DNA of 21,595 nucleotides from Nemertoderma westbladi (GCA_032718475.1 JAUCBJ010007332.1:1-21595); one strand, 5' to 3'. Counted from the stretch's first letter, positions 8,775 to 17,423 are shown. The notes: generated from the sequence alone by a model not told the origin. Made by a program: numbers and translations.

Positions 8775-8916
8775 GAAGTTACGGCGGTGAGTTAATTATA
8801 TTAACCCTTGTCTGAGTCCGCATCTCAGAAAAAATAATAGCTACTAATTAATGTATGGCTTAATTATAGCCATACATGTACGGATGTTAATATACCGTAC
8901 ATGCATGTATGCGTAC
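8775..8916. other. Palindrome-rich leader of the minisatellite
   Basis: This non-coding stretch between the BEL element and the tandem array holds TGTATGGCT / AGCCATACA (9-bp inverted repeat, about 8850-8875) and an imperfect palindrome from CCGTACATGCATG to GCGTACGG (about 8895-8918). The second shares the CATGTAC core of the array and directly abuts its first unit. Confidence 0.6.
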
Positions 8917-10476
8917 GGTGAGCATGTACAGATGTACTGTCAGCATGTATGGTCAGCATGTACTGTCAGCATGTACTGCCAGCATGTACGGTCAGCATGT
9001 ATCGTCAGCATGTATGGTCAGCATGTACGGTCAGCATGTACAGATGTACTGCCAGCATGTATGGCCAGCATGTACTGTCAGCATGTACGGTCAGCATGTA
9101 TGGTCAGCATGTATGGTCAGCATGTATGGTCAGCATGTACGGTCAGCATGTATCGTCAACATATATGGTCAGTATGTACGGTCAGCATGTACAGATGTAC
9201 TGCCAGCATGTATGGCCAGCATGTACTGTCAGCATGTGCTGTCAGCATGTACGGTCAGCATGTATGGTCAGCATGTATGGTCAGCATGTACGGTCAGCAA
9301 GTATTGTCAGCATGTATGGTCAGCATGTACGGTCAGCATGTACAGATGTACTGGCAGCATGTATGGCCAGCATGTACTGTCAGCATGTACGGTCAGCATG
9401 TATGGTCAGCATGTACGGTCAGCATATAGCCAGCATGTACTGATGTACTTTCAGCATGTACTGTCAGCATGTACGGTCAGCATGTACAGATGTACTGCCA
9501 GCATGTACTGTCAGCATGTAAGGTCAGCATGTACGGTCAGCATGTACAGATGTAGTGCCAGCATGTATGGCCAGCATGTATGGTCAGCATGTACGGCCAG
9601 CATGTACAGTCAGTATGTATGGCCAGCATGTATGGTAAGCATATAGCCAGCATGTACTGATGTACTTTCAGCATGTACTGTCAGCATGTACGGTCAGCAT
9701 GTACAGATGTACTGCCAGCATGTACTGTCAGCATGTAAGGTCAGCATGTACGGTCAGCATGTACAGATGTAGTGCCAGCATGTATGGCCAGCATGTATGG
9801 TCAGCATGTACGGCCAGCATGTACAGTCAGTATGTATGGCCAGCATGTATGGTAAGCATATAGCCAGCCTTTCAGCATGTACTGTCAGCATGTATGGCCA
9901 GCATGTATGGTAAGCATATAGCCAGCATGTACTGATGTACTTTCAGCATGCACAGCCAGCATGTACTGATGTACTTTCAGCATGTACTGTCAGCATGTAC
10001 TGTCAGCATGTAAGGTCAGCATGTACGGTCAGCATGTATGGTCAGCATGTATGGTCAGCATGTATGGTCAGCATGTATGGTCAGCATGTACGGTCAGCAT
10101 GTATTGTCAGCATGTACTGCCAGCATGTACGCGGCCAGCATGTATGGATGTACTGTCAGCATGTAAGGCCAGCATGTACTGTCAGCATGTACTGTCAGCA
10201 TGTACGGTCAGGTCAGCATCTATGGTCAGCATGTACGGTCAGCATGTACGCGGCCAGCATGTATGGATGTACTGTCAGCATGTACTGTCAGCATGTAAGG
10301 CCAGCATGTACGTACAGTCAGCATGTATGGCCAGCATGTATGGTAAGCATATAGCCAGCATGTACTGATGTACTTTCAGCATGCACAGCCAGCATGTACG
10401 GTCATCATGTACAGCTAGCATGTACGGTCAGCATGTACGGGCAACATGTACAGATGTTCTGTCAGCATGTACTGTC
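8917..10476. repeat. 13-bp minisatellite, main block (about 1.56 kb)
   Basis: Tandem units of the form CAGCATGTAYKGY (13 bp) run throughout. They are interspersed with a 21-bp variant carrying an extra GATGTAC-type segment (CAGCATGTACAGATGTACTG). Units vary mainly at the three bases after GTA. All three plus-strand frames stay open over long stretches because 13 is not a multiple of 3 and the unit rarely forms stops; the resulting QHV/SAC/SMY peptides are artefacts. The block ends where the RTE-like LINE tail begins. The same array continues at 18979-19254 and 21149-21279. Confidence 0.95.
9421..9854. repeat. 217-bp higher-order tandem duplication within the minisatellite
   Basis: The segments 9421-9637 and 9638-9854 appear identical, including rare variants (CATATAGCC, GATGTAGTGCC, CAGTCAGTATG). 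A third, shortened copy begins at 9855. The same marker block (CATATAGCCAGCATGTACTG) recurs at about 9916 and again at about 10348, about 432 bp apart, close to twice 217. This is a recent higher-order expansion superimposed on the 13-bp period. Confidence 0.85.
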
Positions 10477-10736
10477 TACTACTACTAGGATCGGCATACT
10501 GCATTGCAGCTGCAGTTTTAAGAATGCTGTGCCGGCTTGTCGACAAAATTGCGCCGCCACAACTCCCTATCACCCATGTCATTTGCTAGATCATCAACAT
10601 CTTCAAGGCCAGTGTCCTTTAAGATGCGTTTAAATAAAGTCATGGGCTGTCCACCATGCTTATTCACTCCATGAGGCTGCCAAAGGACAAGATTATGCAC
10701 TGGATGGTCCTCACGGCGAAAGCAATGTCCGGCAAA
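10477..10736 (-). pseudogene. RTE-like LINE copy 3: RT C-terminus, 3' UTR and tail
   Basis: The minus strand encodes FAGHCFRREDHPVHNLVLWQ through DRELWRRNFVDKPAQHS and a stop at 10518-10520, then the same 3' UTR as copies 1 and 2. It differs from copy 1 at five of about 106 comparable positions, so it is older than copies 1 and 2. Homology to copy 2 ends at 10736, where unrelated sequence with a poly-A stretch begins. Confidence 0.85.
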
Positions 10737-11315
10737 TTAAGTAACACATAAAGAAAAAAAAAACTACCTACATAATATAACATGTTTTGCGCATCGTGCT
10801 AATTCTAGAATACTTGGTGCAGGTGCAGATGGCACGAAGTACATAGTTATTTAGATTATCTATATGATTAAACAAGCTAGTGATTGAATTATACAGTAGA
10901 TGAATGAAAAGTGGAATGTTTAAAGACCCTAAAGCTAAACTTATGCTTGTTGTTTCATCGTCAACAACTCTAGGGATGTTAAAGAAACGTCTAGCACAGT
11001 TTTTGCCTTTGACTGCAAATATTTCGCGTGAATAATACCATGCTTGGGAGAACCGGCTGTTCTCCAAGACAGAAATGATGTTCTGGCCTCGTCGTGTATC
11101 TCCCGCACAAAATCATTCCACCCAGGGATGTAGCGTTGAGAGGATGAAACAGATGGCTTAGATTTAATATTAACATTCGCACAAATAGATAGAGTATTAA
11201 TTATAAAGTTGAAAATATTATCAATGTCTGTGCGATGCGATATAACACCACAGTGAGGATCCATACCGTCTAACAAATTATTATCAGTTACAAAGCAGTC
11301 TAATTTACTTTTTTA
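10737..11315 (-). pseudogene. Fragment of another LINE (endonuclease-RT linker)
   Basis: From about 11312 the minus strand reads SKLDCFVTDNNLLDGMDPHC, then a helical stretch, then RYIPGWNDFVREIHDEARTS and FLSWRTAGSPKHGIIHAKYL. The PGWN...HDEAR...W...G-PK block is the conserved linker between endonuclease and reverse transcriptase in several APE-type LINEs and differs from the RTE-like element around it. The frame degrades after about 10950. The lowest part (10737-10940) contains no recognised protein and includes a short A-run. The fragment sits where the RTE-like RT core should be, so it arrived by insertion plus deletion or by template switching. Confidence 0.6.
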
Positions 11316-11340
11316 ACTGAAAATACGTAATTATTTAGAG

Positions 11341-11711
11341 ATGCAGGAGAAGTATTTTCCCAATCCAGTTTGGAACGCCTTGAAGAGGCGCAACTGGTAC
11401 CATTCTGGGAAGTTTGCGGTGAAACCAAAACGTAGATTCTTGTATAGAGCTCCTGTATTTCCTACGAAACAGAATATGGTCTATCTGGGACTTGTCACCA
11501 CTGGGTCCACTATGAGTCCATAGCTTTCCAGTTCGCTTCTTGAACTGGGTTCCAGCCGAAAACAATGCATTTCCAGAGATAAAACCCTGAAGATGGATGG
11601 AATTTCGGTTTACACTATCGGTATAGACCCAGGGCGATGTAGGTGATTGATGCAGACTTGCATTAAAGTCTCCCAGGAATGTTAAGAATGCATGCTGATC
11701 CACTCCACCAG
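11341..11711 (-). pseudogene. RTE-like LINE endonuclease, C-terminal half
   Basis: Reading leftward from the LTR junction the frame gives GGVDQHAFLTFLGDFNASLH (LGDFNA is the GDxN catalytic block), then FKKRTGKLWTHSGPSGDKSQ and IDHILFRRKYR, all diagnostic of the APE endonuclease in RTE-like elements. After about 11440 the frame appears shifted. The N-terminal half is 5.7 kb away at 17424-17810. Without the LTR insert and one copy of its 5-bp duplication the two halves are contiguous and in frame. Confidence 0.85.
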
Positions 11712-12125
11712 TGTAAGCGGATTCAATTCCCTTCATTCTCCACCCAAAATGGTACCAGTGGCATTTTACCAATATAGTTGGTGATGCGAGATTACCAATA
11801 ATTAATCTCGCCTCATAACCAACTCGGGGGGCGACACACGCCCTAAGCCACAGAGAGAGGTGAAAGGTCAAACCACCTCAGAGGGAGAACCCAGCTAGTC
11901 GAGGCTAGCAGCAGGGGGTAACACCTACAGGGAGTGCCAAAGTGAAAATTAGTATATAAGCCAATAGCGGGCAGGGAAGCATGTGGGGAAAGATAGAAGG
12001 ACATCCATTGGGTAGCAAAGGCCAGAGTAGTGTAGAGGTGAAATCAATATGTATGTGTATCAATCATATAGTTACTCTGATTACTGATTTACCGGTCAGT
12101 TCATCAATCACACAGTTGCGGACCG
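11712..12125 (+). repeat. 5' LTR (truncated, 414 bp)
   Basis: It aligns without gaps to 16776-17189, with 14 mismatches that I count by eye (about 3.4%). It lacks the last 234 bp of the 3' LTR and any primer-binding site; interior sequence starts directly at 12126. Confidence 0.85.
11953..11959 (+). promoter_or_regulatory. TATA-like box in the 5' LTR
   Basis: TATATAA in the context TTAGTATATAAGCC, conserved in the 3' LTR at 17017-17023. The position about 240 bp into the LTR fits a U3 promoter with transcription starting around 11980-11990. Confidence 0.5.
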
Positions 12126-12861
12126 CACTATGGCACAACGGCGAATCCGAGGTTAACCCCGAGGATTCGGTGTCGTCGGTTAGTAGGAACCCCAGTAAAT
12201 GGGGGAAAATTAGTAGGACAGAGGGGCTGCGGGAGTCCGTCGCGACCGATAAGCCCGCTACATCCTCCGCAAAAGCAAGACGGGTGTTAGAGATAGATCT
12301 GGCGTGTCAATTAGACATTGTTGCGCTGGATCAAAAGGAACTGGAAAGGCAGTTAGATGAGGGAACTGCGTTAGAGAGGGAGAGAGAATTAGCGAGAGAG
12401 TGTAAAGGGAGGACCGAGAGGTTGGCGAGAAACTATAGGGAGCGGGAGGAGAGAGAGATGAGTGAGCGTAAAGAGCACGAGGAGTGGGAGGCAAGAGTGT
12501 AAAACGAGCGCAAGGAGCAGGAGGCAAGAGAGTGAACAAGCGTAGAGAGCGGGAGGCGAGGGAGACAGAATTAGCCAACCCGAGTATTAGGGAGGAAAGA
12601 GAGAGAGAGAGAGCGGGCAAGCGGATGCGGGATGATATGCATACCCGGCTGCAGGGGTTAATGCAGTATCAAGCTAAGCAAAACCGCCGGTTAGAACTGG
12701 CAAAAATGGGATTATCGGAGAGTGAGGCTGGTTCGTGTAGTATTTACGAGGAACCAGAAGTAATGGAAACCTTTGTTGATACCCCACATACAGGTACCAG
12801 ATTACAGACCCAGGACTGGTGTGACCATACGGGCGGGGGGGGGGGGGGGGGGGTAGGGTAA
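12126..12861 (+). pseudogene. Gag-like charged coiled-coil ORF of the LTR element, N-terminal part
   Basis: Frame 2 reads from the LTR into VNPEDSVSSVSRNPSKWGK and a highly charged helical segment (ERERELARECKGRTERLARN, then YREREEREMSERKEHEEWEA) and stops at 12502. After a stop and a frame change, frame 1 continues the same composition (VNKRREREARETELANPSIR, then KRMRDDMHTRLQGLMQYQAK) to a glycine run made by a 19-G tract at 12835-12853 and a stop at 12861. The charged coiled coil directly after the 5' LTR suggests a structural (gag) role, but I recognise no family. A start cannot be fixed because the LTR/leader junction is deleted. Confidence 0.5.
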
Positions 12862-12879
12862 TAATAATACTTAGAGGGA

Positions 12880-14562
12880 GTTAATATTAATAGTACCATA
12901 ATAGATAACCCTAATCAAACCTTTCTTGCAGGAGATAATGTTTTACCCGGTAATAATAATTCTAATTTAAATGTGCAAAATAATTTAAATAATAATACAA
13001 ATAATGCCGAACAAAACAATTTAAATAATTTAAACAATAATTCAAATAATAATGCAATTAATAACGGGGTAGTAAACCAGGGCGAAATTATTAACGGTGC
13101 AATTAATACAAACGTAGGGGGAATAAGTGAGCCGGCCAATGAGAGCCAGCGAAGCCACGCAGTTGCGCAGGGAGGAGCGGGGGTGAATAAACCCACCAAT
13201 GAGAGCCTGCAAGGCCACGCAGTTGCGCAGAGAGGAGCGGGGGTGAATAAACCCAGTGAGGGTAGAGATAACGCGTCGACTAGAGGGGGGCGGCGTGAGG
13301 AAAGGGGTGAGACGAGAAGTGACGGGTGGGGGGGGGCTATAGGCACCCCACCGCAACCAGTTAGTGACGGATGGGGGGGGGGGCTACAGGTACCCCACCA
13401 AGAGCGATTAGTGGCGAGAGGGGGAGGGACAGAGAATGTCCCACAAGCGTTGGTGGACAATGCGCACTGTGAGTTAAGTGAATCACGGCACCGGACGACA
13501 GAGAATAGTAGGATTGCGAATATCCCCAGGACCGTCCAACCGGGCAGAGAGAGAGACGTTGGCGCCGTGAGCGGGTGAGCGAGAAGACGTCGAGCCCAGT
13601 CGGAAGATGGAAGAAGAACAGTGGAGTTTATCCGGGAGGTCGAAGCGAGATCTCACGAGGAGGAACACTGCACTGAAGCGAGACGAAGTGAGGAGAATCG
13701 AAGGAGCGTTGCTACGAGCAACCAGAGGGGAAGGACGGACAGTGAACCATCGGTAGTCGGGATGGAGTCAGAGAGCCGGTGTGGTCGTACTCCAGGAGAT
13801 TGCCGTCGCCCCGGAGAAACACAACCTGGTGAGATATGCCACACACTGGGAGAAGGGTATAGAATGTACCGGTATGAGGATAAAGACAGAAGAGGGGATC
13901 GAAGAGAAACTTCCCGTTGGAACGTAGCTGCCGATCGAGAATATGGCAGTCGCGGGGAGGACTTCTTGGAATATTCGAGAAGATTAAACTTCGGTCCGGA
14001 AGGACACAGGCAGACTGCAGGACATACTGTAGGCCTTACTGCACATACTATAGGCCATGCTTGGAGAGATAGTGTATGCGATAGGGTAGCGCGGACGACA
14101 GGATTAAACCCGGAAGTCGCGGCGTACATACCGGTCGGTAGGCAAGAAGTGGATAGGCATATAACGGTACCTGCATACCAGTATGACTATAACATGCAGG
14201 GATATAATATATACCCGGTTGAGGGGGATATTGCAGATAGATGGATGGGCCCCAATATATTAACATCAACCCCAGTACCAAACATAACATCGGTGGGGGG
14301 GGGGGGGGGGGGGCAGGGTGACATTCCCCCATTACAGTATCCGCATCCGCAATATAGGCAACCAAGTACATACAGGAACAAGAGAAAATTACAGACCACA
14401 AGAACAAACAGATTGTGCTATAGAGCGTCGGCAGATAGTGCACGCAGAGAGTTAAGGGATCCGTGGCACCCGACGGAGGGCAAGATGGGGGGGGGGGGGG
14501 TGGCAGAGAATTCCCCACCAGAAACAAGAAGGATTAGAAGAAGAGAGTGGGGAGGAAAGTAA
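12880..14562 (+). pseudogene. Asn-rich / Arg-rich ORF of the LTR element (one internal TGA)
   Basis: One frame is open for about 560 codons except for a single TGA at 13576-13578. It begins with an Asn-rich low-complexity stretch (about 12950-13110, for example NNLNNNTNNAEQNNLNNLNN) that resembles prion-like domains. Two 20-residue tandem repeats follow (13138-13197 and 13198-13257; HAVAQ-GGAGVNKP theme), then two Gly-rich repeats coded by G runs, then after the TGA an Arg/Glu-rich basic region, the motif CDRVARTTGLNPEVAAYIPV, a Tyr-rich stretch (AYQYDYNMQGYNIYP) and another poly-Gly. No zinc knuckle or protease triad is visible. It may be the remainder of gag. Function unknown. Confidence 0.5.
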
Positions 14563-14565
14563 GAT

Positions 14566-14836
14566 GAGCTAGAGGGGGAAGATGGGAGAGATGCCTGATG
14601 GAGGAGTGCCCCTTAGGTTGCTGAGTGGTCCAATAGGTTGGACAGAGAAGGGTACGGACATGCCGACGTGTATGATGTATTGGTGTAGGTAGTTAGAGCA
14701 GAGATTAACATACGCACTTAGGGAACAGGTACACTGAGTTCGTCATGTGCGGGATCGAAAGGGGGGGTATGTAGGCATACCGTAGCCGAAGAGTATGGAG
14801 AGTGAGAAACCTGTGGGCACTGAGGGAATCAGGTAA
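14566..14836 (+). repeat. 270-bp direct repeat, copy A
   Basis: It begins GAGCTAGAGGGGGAAGATGG and is nearly identical to copy B at 15134-15404, 568 bp downstream. It includes the hairpin GGTATGTAGGCATACC (14765-14780). The two copies flank the 15-bp acidic minisatellite. Non-coding. Confidence 0.9.
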
Positions 14837-15067
14837 GTGGATGTAAAGGAAGTAGATGTAGAGGAAGTAGATGTAGAGGAAGTAGATGTAGAGAAAGTAG
14901 ATGTAGAGGAAGTAGATGTAGAGGAAGTAGATGTAGAGGAATTAGATGTAGAGGAAGTAGATGTAGAGGAAGTAGATGTAGAGGAAGTAGAGGAAGTAGA
15001 TGTAGAGGAAGTAGATGTAGAGGAAGTAGATGTAGGGGAGCAGAAAATACATCAAAACGTGATATAA
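14837..15067 (+). repeat. 15-bp minisatellite (GAAGTAGATGTAGAG), open in one frame
   Basis: About 14 tandem 15-bp units, mostly perfect, lie at about 14845-15035. The unit is exactly five codons, so the frame from 14837 to a stop at 15065-15067 reads EVDVE repeated, with K and L variants and one shortened unit. The result is a very acidic 76-residue peptide if translated. The ATG-initiated frame and codon-length period leave a coding role possible, but nothing upstream supports translation. Confidence 0.85.
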
Positions 15068-15133
15068 GAGGTAGGCCATCACTGACCGGAACAAATATTA
15101 CTCTGTTCGACGACCCTCTTACCTGGATTGTAC

Positions 15134-15404
15134 GAGCTAGAGGGGGAAGATGGGAGAGATGCGTGATGGAGGAGTGGCCCTTAGGTTGCTGAGTGGTCCA
15201 ATAGGTTGGACAGAGAAGGGTACAGACATGCCGACGTGTATGATGTATTGGTGTAGGTAGTTAGAGCAGAGATTAACATACGCACTTAGGGAACAGGTAC
15301 ACTGAGGGCGTCACGTGCGGGATCGAAAGGGGGGGTATGTACGCATACCGTAGAAGAAGAGTATGGAGAGGGAGTAACCTGTGGGCACTGAGGGCATCAC
15401 GTGA
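15134..15404 (+). repeat. 270-bp direct repeat, copy B
   Basis: Second copy of 14566-14836, differing by scattered substitutions (for example GTATGTACGCATAC in the hairpin at 15336-15351). It leads into shorter related repeats. Confidence 0.9.
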
Positions 15405-15675
15405 GGAATTGTGGGGGGTTGTGTATGGAGTGTACGGAGTCGTGATGGCGGAGAAACCATGAAACGGAGCTGTGGGTACTGTGGGTGCCACGTAAGGAAT
15501 TGAGAGGTATGTAGGCATACCATAATAGTAGGGTACATATCGAGTACCGTAGAACCTGTGGGCACCGAGGGTGCCATGTAAGGAATTGAGGGGTATGTAG
15601 GCATACCGGAGTAGTAGGGTACACAGTACCGTAGAACCTATGGGCACTGAGGGCGCCACGTGAGGAACTGAGGAG
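15405..15675 (+). repeat. Tandem ~85-bp repeats with GGTATGTAGGCATACC hairpins
   Basis: Units of about 85 bp with the order CTGTGGGCACTGAGGG, CCACGTGAGGAATTG, GGTATGTAGGCATACC, GTAGTAGGGTACA..AGTACCGTAGAA recur with hairpins at 15508-15523 and 15591-15606. They are derived from the right end of the 270-bp repeats. Each unit carries a 6-bp-stem hairpin. No coding support in either strand. Confidence 0.8.
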
Positions 15676-15989
15676 ATAGATAGGATAATAGCACAGGCAG
15701 GAGGGAATATAGATAAAATAAAATAAAATTAGGGCAATATTAGCACGAAGGAAAGAACAAGGTAGGAGGAAGGCCATTACTGAACGAAACTTGTAACATC
15801 TTGTTTAACGGCACTCACTTAATTGAGCCTTTGTAAGGCCCCACCAATTGGGTGAGCGCGGGAAAGTTCGTGATGGCGGAGAGGTTAGTAAAGAAGAGAA
15901 AGGCGGAGAGAGCATGGAACGGTCGGGACCGGGAGTGACGAGTAATATCATCTCCGAGAGGGGGGGTTAAGACGCATCATGTAGGCGAG

Positions 15990-16071
15990 GGTATAATATA
16001 ATGTATATAATATATAATTATAATAATTAATTATTATATATAACTCGTATGTATATTATATAATATATACC
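15990..16071. repeat. 82-bp AT-rich near-palindrome
   Basis: GGTATAATATAATGTATATA at the left matches the reverse complement of the right end (TATATTATATAATATATACC) and the centre is itself AATTAATT. It could extrude as a cruciform. No coding support. Confidence 0.75.
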
Positions 16072-16763
16072 ATAGTCAAGTACAACCTTTTTCCAATTAG
16101 CTACTGGGACTGGGGACTAATTGACTAGAACAGCAGGACGAGACTCAGACGGATCCCACTGACATGATGTACACATGCGTGGGACCCGAGAAGAGTGTGG
16201 TCATTGAACAACAGGGCGGAGTTCAGGATTTATTGTGAAAGCTCATATCCTGCGGGATAAGAATCGTCCATACGGGCACTACTGGGATATGAGTAGGAGG
16301 AGCACTTGATGGGACCACAGGCATGGAGAGTGAGAGCAAAATGGGTTGAGTATGAGAGGAGTATGAGAGGAGTATGTGAGAAGTATGAGCAGGAGGTTTT
16401 GACATGTGAGGAAGTGAAAGGAGTGCGATTCAAGTGTGGGGAGCGAGCACGGAGGATAATGAGTCCCAAGGGACTGGTGAGAGAGGAAGGGACAACGAGG
16501 TCCGTGAGGAAGATTAGAGGAAGGTTAGAGGAAAATTGTGTGGAGACTGAGCACAACGGTCTCAAACAGAGACACCAGATACCTTGGTGCAACATAGCTC
16601 GTGATTGAACCAAGGATGGGTAGTAATAACAGACCCAGGGGGGGCGTTCTGGAAAGCCGGCCCCAAAAAGAAAACTCCACCCCACACCCAATATTAGATT
16701 GGGTTCCAGCGGAATTGAAGCGCACTTAAGGTTGATGGTATCTTCTTACCAGGAAGATAGCAT
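16072..16763 (+). other. Pre-polypurine region of the LTR element
   Basis: Non-repetitive except for a run of AGTATGAGAGG-like units near 16347-16390. A 100-codon frame (about 16309-16608, CEKYEQEVLTCEEVKGVRFK, Arg/Glu-rich) resembles no family I know and is probably chance or a decayed piece of the element. Confidence 0.4.
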
Positions 16764-16775
16764 GGGGGGGGGGAG
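16764..16775 (+). other. G-rich polypurine tract
   Basis: Ten G followed by AG lie immediately 5' of the 3' LTR, where the plus-strand primer of an LTR element must be. Other G runs of 9-19 bases in the interior (13328, 13373, 14487, 14295, 12835) look like copies of the same signal. Confidence 0.7.
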
Positions 16776-17423
16776 TGTAAGCGGATTCAATTCCCTTCAT
16801 TCTCCACCCAAAATGGGACCAGTGGCATTTTACCAATATAGTTGGTGATGCGAGAATACCAATAATTAATCTCGCCTCAAAACCAACTCGGGGGGCGACA
16901 CACGCCCTAAGCCACAGAGAGAAGTGAAACGTCAAACCACCTCAGAGGGAGAACCCATATAGTCTAGGCTAGCAGCAGGGGGTAACACATGCAGGGAGTG
17001 CCAAAGTGACAATTAGTATATAAGCCAATAGCGGGCAGGGAAGCATGTGGGGAAAGATAGAAGGGCATCCATTGGGTAGCAAAGACCAGAGCAGTGTAGA
17101 GGTGAAATCAATATGTATGTGTATCAATCATATAGTTACTCTGATTACTGATTTACCGGTCAGTTCATCAATCACACAGTTGCGGACCGGCAATAGTTTT
17201 GATCGTCATTTCATATACTGCTGTCATTATTCTGTGTTGCAATTTCTATTATTATTTGTCATACATACTGTGCTATTATCACTGGAAACATTTACACCGA
17301 GAAACACAAACTTTGTTATTTTCCCGAATGGCCTTCGGCCAAAGATATTAGTTCAGCAGCCCAGCAGCGAAGTGACGCGTACAACCTTATCCGGTCGGGA
17401 TCATAGAACTCAATCCCGTCACA
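16776..17423 (+). repeat. 3' LTR (full, 648 bp)
   Basis: It begins TGTAAGCGG and ends CCGTCACA. The first 414 bp match the 5' LTR. The last 234 bp occur only here and contain no ORF. The end at 17423 is set by the terminal CA, the following ATCAG duplication and the frame of the interrupted endonuclease. Confidence 0.75.

Larger units (their letters stand above)
11712..17423 (+). mobile_element. LTR retrotransposon without recognisable pol, inserted in the RTE-like LINE
   Basis: The element starts TGTAAGCGG and ends CCCGTCACA. ACCAG (11707-11711) and ATCAG (17424-17428) make a 5-bp target duplication with one mismatch. The endonuclease frame is restored across the excision point, which independently fixes both ends. 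LTR sequence occurs at both termini, and a G-rich polypurine tract precedes the 3' LTR, giving plus orientation. The 5.7-kb length would allow pol, but no RT, RNase H, integrase or protease motif is visible in any frame. The interior holds a gag-like charged/Asn-rich ORF and about 2.2 kb of structured repeats. I infer a non-autonomous (LARD- or TR-GAG-like) family. Confidence 0.8.

Noticed and set aside
8851-10368. Long plus-strand reading frames of 139 to 245 codons in all three frames (QHV/SAC/SMY repeats)
   Set aside because: They come from the 13-bp minisatellite, which rarely forms a stop in any frame; simultaneous openness in three frames and period 13 argue against coding.
8917-10476. 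CRISPR-like array
   Set aside because: Units are contiguous with no unique spacers, 13 bp is too short, and the context is an animal genome.
8917-10476. Cluster of p53-family half sites (CATG core every 13 bp)
   Set aside because: The flanking bases do not fit the RRRCWWGYYY consensus at both sides (C at the first and A at the ninth position), so the match is limited to CATG.
12120-12130. LTR/interior junction as a splice junction of a retrocopied spliced RNA
   Set aside because: The 3' LTR continues GGCAATAG after the divergence point, which is not a GT donor, so a simple deletion is preferred.
13653-14527. Minus-strand frames opposite the LTR element ORF (158 and 159 codons, Pro/Cys-rich)
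   Set aside because: They are shadows of the plus-strand Arg/Gly-rich frame; poly-Pro arises from the complementary C runs.
15273-15777. Minus-strand frames over the 85-bp repeats
   Set aside because: Repeat-derived (recurrent LHTSQFLTWHP-like peptides) and in overlapping frames, without any domain.
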